A stretch of DNA of 64,000 bases. Source: Avena insularis (taxonomy: Eukaryota > Streptophyta > Magnoliopsida > Poales > Poaceae). The position numbers and the translations under genes were made by a program. Below the pieces are notes generated by a model. That model worked only from the letters and a program-made list of their open reading frames with translations. It did no database searches and had not been told where the DNA came from. Below, one piece after another: positions 60,225 through 64,000 of this stretch. Each line of letters opens with the position of its first letter. The first letter of the stretch is position 1. The stretch lies in contig CM042690.1 in the NCBI GenBank assembly GCA_023614405.1, positions 663,098,802 to 663,162,801 on the forward strand. The letters are read 5' to 3'.

Positions 60225-60746
60225 TAAGTATGGCAATTTTACCCACGCGTACGCGTACCCGCGGTATCGTACCCGTATGGATAGGGTATGGGCACACTTT
60301 TATACCTGGGGGTAATATCCACACCCTACCTATTAAGTCACGGGTACGGAAACGGGTATAAACTTGCATACCCTGCCCATTCAAACTGATATGCCAAATT
60401 TACCTATAGAGCTTCAACCGATGCGGCCGGGAAACGTAGGGACGAGTATGAGATTGTGACTCTAAACTTTGAGACCTTCATGTATTCATCTACCTATTAG
60501 TATGCAACGATAATTGTCCTTTTTTTTCAAATATGCTATCGATGAAAGTAAAATTATGAATAACTTGTGTACTGTTAGATCTACCCGTTGGGTACCCAAT
60601 GGGTACGGATACCCGCCGGGTATGGGTATGGGTAAAGTTTTATACCCGCGGGTACGGGTATGGGTAAACTTGTGTACCCATTGACTACACGGGTATGGGT
60701 ATGGTATTGCTCTACCCTATCCATACCCTTCCCATTGCCATCCTTA
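60225..60746. mobile_element. hAT-type MITE rich in GGGTA words
   Basis: The ends TAAGTATGGCAAT and ATTGCCATCCTTA are inverted with one mismatch. The flanks CACGCAGA (60217-60224) and CACACGGA (60747-60754) agree at 6 of 8, fitting a hAT-sized duplication. Subterminal zones are packed with GGGTATGGGTA and its inverse TACCCATACCC. 522 bp, no transposase. Confidence 0.8.
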
Positions 60747-60889
60747 CACACGGACGTCCGTTTGCATCCCTAATGTCGCCGCTCACCGGCGGAGCAGATC
60801 AACACCGTGTTGTGGCGCGTACCCGTAGTTGTCCAGAAGAGTGCTGCCGGCGCCGTAGCCTACGACAGCGTACGAGTACATAGGGCGGT

Positions 60890-61749
60890 GAGTAAATTGC
60901 AGGAAGATACGACAATTGAGGCTAGGGATTCAAAAAACTACGACTTTTAGGGTTTGCTTCAAAAAACTACAACTTTTGGGGCTAATAACTTAAAAAACTA
61001 CAACTTTTGTATAATCGTTCAATTAGCCGGTTTAATAGGAATTCTGACAGGACGGGACCACCGTGGATCATGATGTGGCAAGGCCGTGGAATTCTGACAG
61101 GGACGTCCTACTGAGCTCGCTGTTGTTCTTGCCAGCCGCCACGTTCTCCATCCAGTAGCGTGCTGGGCCACTGTTCGCCACCGCCAAGGCGTTAAGCCTG
61201 ACATTGAGCTCGATGCTCCACCCGTGAGCAGCCGGCCGAGCCCCACAGCAGGAGAGGAGCTCCGCTGGCCGAGCGCCTGTAGGAGGGGCTCCGCCGTGAG
61301 CAGCTAACCTAGCCTGCAGCAGTGTCAGGAATCGCAGCTCGCGTCTCGCTGCCGGAGAGGAATCACGGCTGGCTCTAGGTTTGGTCAACACACCAAGAAG
61401 AGGTTGGAGCTCCCGTTGATATGTTCCATCCCGCATGCCACGCCATGGTCCACGGTGGACTCGCCCTGTCAGAATTGCTATTAAACCGGCTAATTGAACG
61501 ATTACACAAAAGTTGTATTTTTTAAGTCATTAGCCCAAAAGTTGTAGTTTTTTAAAGCAAATCCTAAAAGTCGTAGTTTTTTGAAGCCCTAGCCCCAATT
61601 ATCGTACTCCCTCCGATCCAAATTAATTGGCTCAAGTTTTTCTAAATTTGGATGTATCTAGTATTAAAACATGTCTAGATACATCCGAATGTAGACAAAT
61701 CTGAGTCAATTAATTTGGATCGGAGAGAGTAGCTTTATGCAATTTACTC
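60890..61749. mobile_element. Mutator-type TIR element with captured sequence
   Basis: Long terminal repeats (about 60890-61050 and 61460-61749) share GAGTAAATTGC ends and repeated AAAAAACTACAACTTTTG words, and both run into AATTAGCCGGTTTAATA. The flanks TAGGGCGGT (60881-60889) and TAGGACGGA (61750-61758) agree at 7 of 9, the duplication size of Mutator elements. The right arm is interrupted by a Stowaway at 61607-61729. The GC-rich core 61060-61440 has a 122-codon minus-strand frame (RYWMENVAAGKNNSEL segment) that may be a captured host exon; its family is unknown to me. Confidence 0.78.
61607..61729. mobile_element. Stowaway MITE inside the Mutator-type terminal repeat
   Basis: CTCCCTCCGATCCAAATTAA and its inverted right arm TTAATTTGGATCGGAGAGAG, flanked by TA on both sides (61605-61606, 61730-61731). 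The uninterrupted left arm of the host element shows the pre-insertion sequence. 123 bp. Confidence 0.92.
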
Positions 61750-61907
61750 TAGGACGGAGCCGTCAACTGGTAGTAATAGGCGTGCAGTGGTGGCGCCGTG
61801 CCCAGCAATACGATCCGTTTTATCGGGTTTTATAGTTTCTTGTGCCCAGCAATATATCTGATCATCTCTCGTGTGCCAATCACTACATCAGCCTAGCTCG
61901 TGACATA

Positions 61908-62076
61908 CTCCCTCCTTTCAGAAATATAAGATGTTTTAGCTTTGTGAAAGGAGTATATCTAGACTCCTTTTAGTGTGTAGGTTCACTCTAAACCTTAATG
62001 AACCTACACACTAAAACATGTCTAGATACACTCCTTTCACAAAGCTAAAACATCTTATATTTCTAAACGGAGGGAG
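61908..62076. mobile_element. Stowaway MITE
   Basis: CTCCCTCCTTTCAGAAATAT ... ATATTTCTAAACGGAGGGAG, flanked by TA (61906-61907, 62077-62078). Nearly the whole 169 bp folds as one hairpin, including a GTGTAGGTTCA central arm, suggesting a recent copy. Confidence 0.95.
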
Positions 62077-62795
62077 TACATGCGAAGCGAGGGCTCGTGC
62101 TGCCTTTCCCGGTAGATGGCATGTCCTGAGACAGTGGTGGCAGCGCTGGGGATTTTGCCCTATCCGGTAGATGGCGTGTCCTGAGACAGTGGTGGTAGCG
62201 CCGGGGATTTTTGCATGCAGCGATGAAAGGCGAGGGCGAGAGACACACTTGAAACCGCGGCCTCGGAGGAGATACGTGGTGAGACGGGGTGTGGCCGGAA
62301 ATCCGGCCGACGAAAGGGCCAAGATCTGCGCCAGATGGAGCCGTCTTGTCACATTGCACGGCCTCGGCTGCAGTCCACCACGTAGGCCCAGCCAACTGCG
62401 CATAGACTCGTGTAGCATCCACTGTTGCATACATGATCAGCCAGACTTGTCACGAATGCTGTGAGACAACGAACTAAAAACATGATCAACCAGACTTGTT
62501 GTGCTTTTTTTGAAAGCATTATATATTAAGTTAGCAGGCCGCTTCATTAAAAACCTCTCAGTCCCCTTAGGTACCCTGGTGAGGAAAAGAGTGCGTCAAA
62601 AAACCTGCTGCTTTGGGATCAGTACATAGTTACATCATTTGTGAGGAGCTCACGAATAAAGTCTGGCGGATCCTCCAACCAGGTGGTATGGGGTACCTCC
62701 GCCTTACAAGCAAGCGTATGAGCTGACTTGTCGTGCTGGTCATATGAGGGCACGTGATTTTCTAGATCGGGAGAACGGTGAAACGTTTTTTTCCA

Positions 62796-62985
62796 CTCGC
62801 CAGTAGCACGGTGGGTAAATACCTCGAAACTGCAGGGGTAAAATCGTCTAAATAAAAGTGACGTACCATCAAGACCGTAAGCCTTTTAATATCGCCAGTG
62901 GCACGGTGGGTAAATACCTCGAAACTGCAGGGGTAAAATCGTCTAAATAAAAGTGACGTACCATCAAGACCGTAAGCCTTTTAAT
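62796..62985 (-). repeat. 95-bp tandem duplication of the Helitron 5' end
   Basis: 62796-62890 and 62891-62985 are nearly identical (visible differences at the first base and in AGTAGC/AGTGGC). Each contains the GATTTTACCCCTGCAG box and GGCTTACGG start region on the minus strand. Only the outer copy retains the TCTATACTA start. Confidence 0.93.
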
Positions 62986-62997
62986 AGTATAGATATA

Positions 62998-63483
62998 CTA
63001 GCAGAGTGCCCGTGCGTTGCTACGGCTTACTTAATTTTTTACTACACATACAAATATAGTTTACATAAAAATTCACGTGAAAATAGCTACATAATATTCC
63101 AAGAAAATAGATTTTACTTTGCTATTATGGAAAGAAAGCTAATCTCCACAGCATACAACCCAACAATTATCATCTATATCAAATCGTCATCAGGCTCTCC
63201 GCCCCTCCCCTCCCGTGTTTCTTGCTCCACCAGATTCGGGCCGGCTGGCCCCTTCCCCTCTTCTCCGGCGCTCGCCGGCATTGAGTCTGGGTGAGGGACC
63301 CTCCCCTGTGTACAGAGTAGTCTAGGCTAGGTTTTTTGTGTGTATGCCTTGATGGCGACTGAGGGTAGGTCGGTGGTTATCTGCGACCAGCACCACCACG
63401 CCATGGGATTCCTCTTCTCTTCGTGCCTCGTCAGGCCAGGCCCTTCTCTGCTTGGAGATTCTTCTCTATGTGGTGGTGCTCCC
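62998..63483 (-). mobile_element. Helitron copy A, 3' part
   Basis: The minus-strand 3' end is CCGTAGCAACGCACGG, then GCACTCTG and CTAG at 62998-63001. The body extends right, past the copia LTR beginning at 63484, and leaves the window. The segment 63190-63300 is GC-rich, without a recognised gene. Confidence 0.68.
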
Positions 63484-64000
63484 TGTTGGAATTATGCCCT
63501 AGAGGCAATAATAAAGATGTTATTATTATAATTCTTGTTCATGATAAAGTTTATATTCCATGCTAGAATTGTATTAAGCGGAAACATTAATACTTGTGTG
63601 GTTTGTGAACAACACCGTGTCCCTAGTACGCCTCTATGGACTAGCTCATTGATCAATGATGGTTAAGGTTTCCTAACCATAGACATGAGTTGTCAATTGA
63701 TAATGAGATCATATCATTGGAGAATGATATGGTGGATAGACCCAAACTAAGCGAAGCATTTAGATCGTGTCTTTGTGTTCATCTTTGCGAAGCTTTTCCT
63801 ATGTCAAATATTGTATTCCTTAGACCATGAGATAATACAACTCCCTGGTATCGGAAGAAAGCTTTGAGGTCATCAAACGTCATCCTATGAGAGGGTGATC
63901 ATAAAGGTGTCTCTCAGGTGATCGGAAAGTATCTGTTGGGTTGTATGTATCGAGATGGAATTTGTCCCTCCCAAGTCGGAGAGATATACTTCGGGCCCAC
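63484..64000. repeat. Angela/BARE-like copia LTR, cut by the window edge
   Basis: It begins TGTTGGAATTATGCCC, followed by AGAGGCAATAATAAAG and GCTAGAATTGTATTAAGCGG, words characteristic of Angela/BARE LTRs. It aligns with the start of the LTR at 5582. Only 517 bp are inside the window, so whether it is a full element or a solo LTR, and in which orientation, cannot be said. Confidence 0.88.

Larger units (their letters stand above)
59371..62993 (-). mobile_element. Helitron copy B, with nested small elements
   Basis: The minus-strand 5' end is TCTATACTATTAAAAGGC at 62993, a typical grass Helitron start. The 3' end is hairpin CCGTAGCAACGCACG, then AGTTTTCAG and CTAG at 59371-59374. It contains a duplicated 5' end, a hAT-type MITE, a Mutator-type element and three Stowaway-type MITEs. 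No Rep-helicase. Confidence 0.75.

Noticed and set aside
1..64000. CRISPR array, bacterial operon, tRNA or rRNA gene
   Set aside because: No spaced-repeat array of that type, no cloverleaf or rRNA-like sequence was noticed, and the repeat content is that of a plant nuclear genome.

Overview
The window looks like a gene-poor, transposon-dense intergenic region of a large grass genome, most probably a Triticeae species (wheat, barley, rye or a relative). The evidence is an Angela/BARE-like copia LTR beginning at 63484, Athila-type (Sabrina/WHAM-like) gypsy LTRs that start TGATACGT or TGATGGCC with a tRNA-Asp-type primer site and an AAGCTTGGGGG polypurine tract, Stowaway MITEs (CTCCCTCC...GGAGGGAG between TA duplications), and many grass-type Helitron ends. 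The species cannot be fixed from the sequence alone. No complete host gene was found. Host-derived sequence is limited to a 5'-truncated CYP94-like cytochrome P450 (18761-19717), a degenerate spliced gene fragment on the minus strand (1365-2292) and a sugar-transporter fragment captured by a TIR element (51971-52590).

Layout. 1-2931: unassigned sequence with a 24-bp minisatellite (337-739), a 41-bp tandem repeat (1208-1370) and the degenerate gene. 2932-18760: a minus-strand Athila-like gypsy element with a decayed gag-protease and no reverse transcriptase or integrase. It contains a complete but decayed plus-strand copia element (5582-13812, duplication ATCCA), and its 5' LTR is cut off exactly where the P450 fragment begins. 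19718-21570: P450 3' flank, possible CACTA-type sequence and a MITE. 21571-26278: a 4.7-kb solo LTR on the minus strand. 26284 to the right end: a head-to-tail series of non-autonomous Helitrons, all on the minus strand, in which each 3' end (hairpin plus CTAG) lies next to the 5' end of the next copy.

One Helitron (27403-50922) is interrupted by two adjacent LTR elements. The first (28780-38351) has 4.36-kb LTRs around only 0.84 kb of non-coding DNA, a LARD-like form. The second (38366-49587) is a gag-protease-only gypsy element of chromovirus type. Its 5' LTR was itself split by another Athila-like element (38779-46903, duplication CACGT). Helitrons further right carry a captured sugar-transporter fragment between long inverted repeats, a Mutator-type element with a Stowaway inside its terminal repeat, a hAT-type MITE and several Stowaways. 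The window ends inside a copia LTR.

How the parts relate. The insertions can be ordered from target-site duplications and from paralogous uninterrupted copies inside the same window. The Athila copy at 38779 preserves the uninterrupted site of the copia insertion, and the LTR at 49068 preserves the uninterrupted site of the Athila insertion. None of the elements appears able to transpose alone: every reading frame is broken or lacks polymerase and integrase domains.
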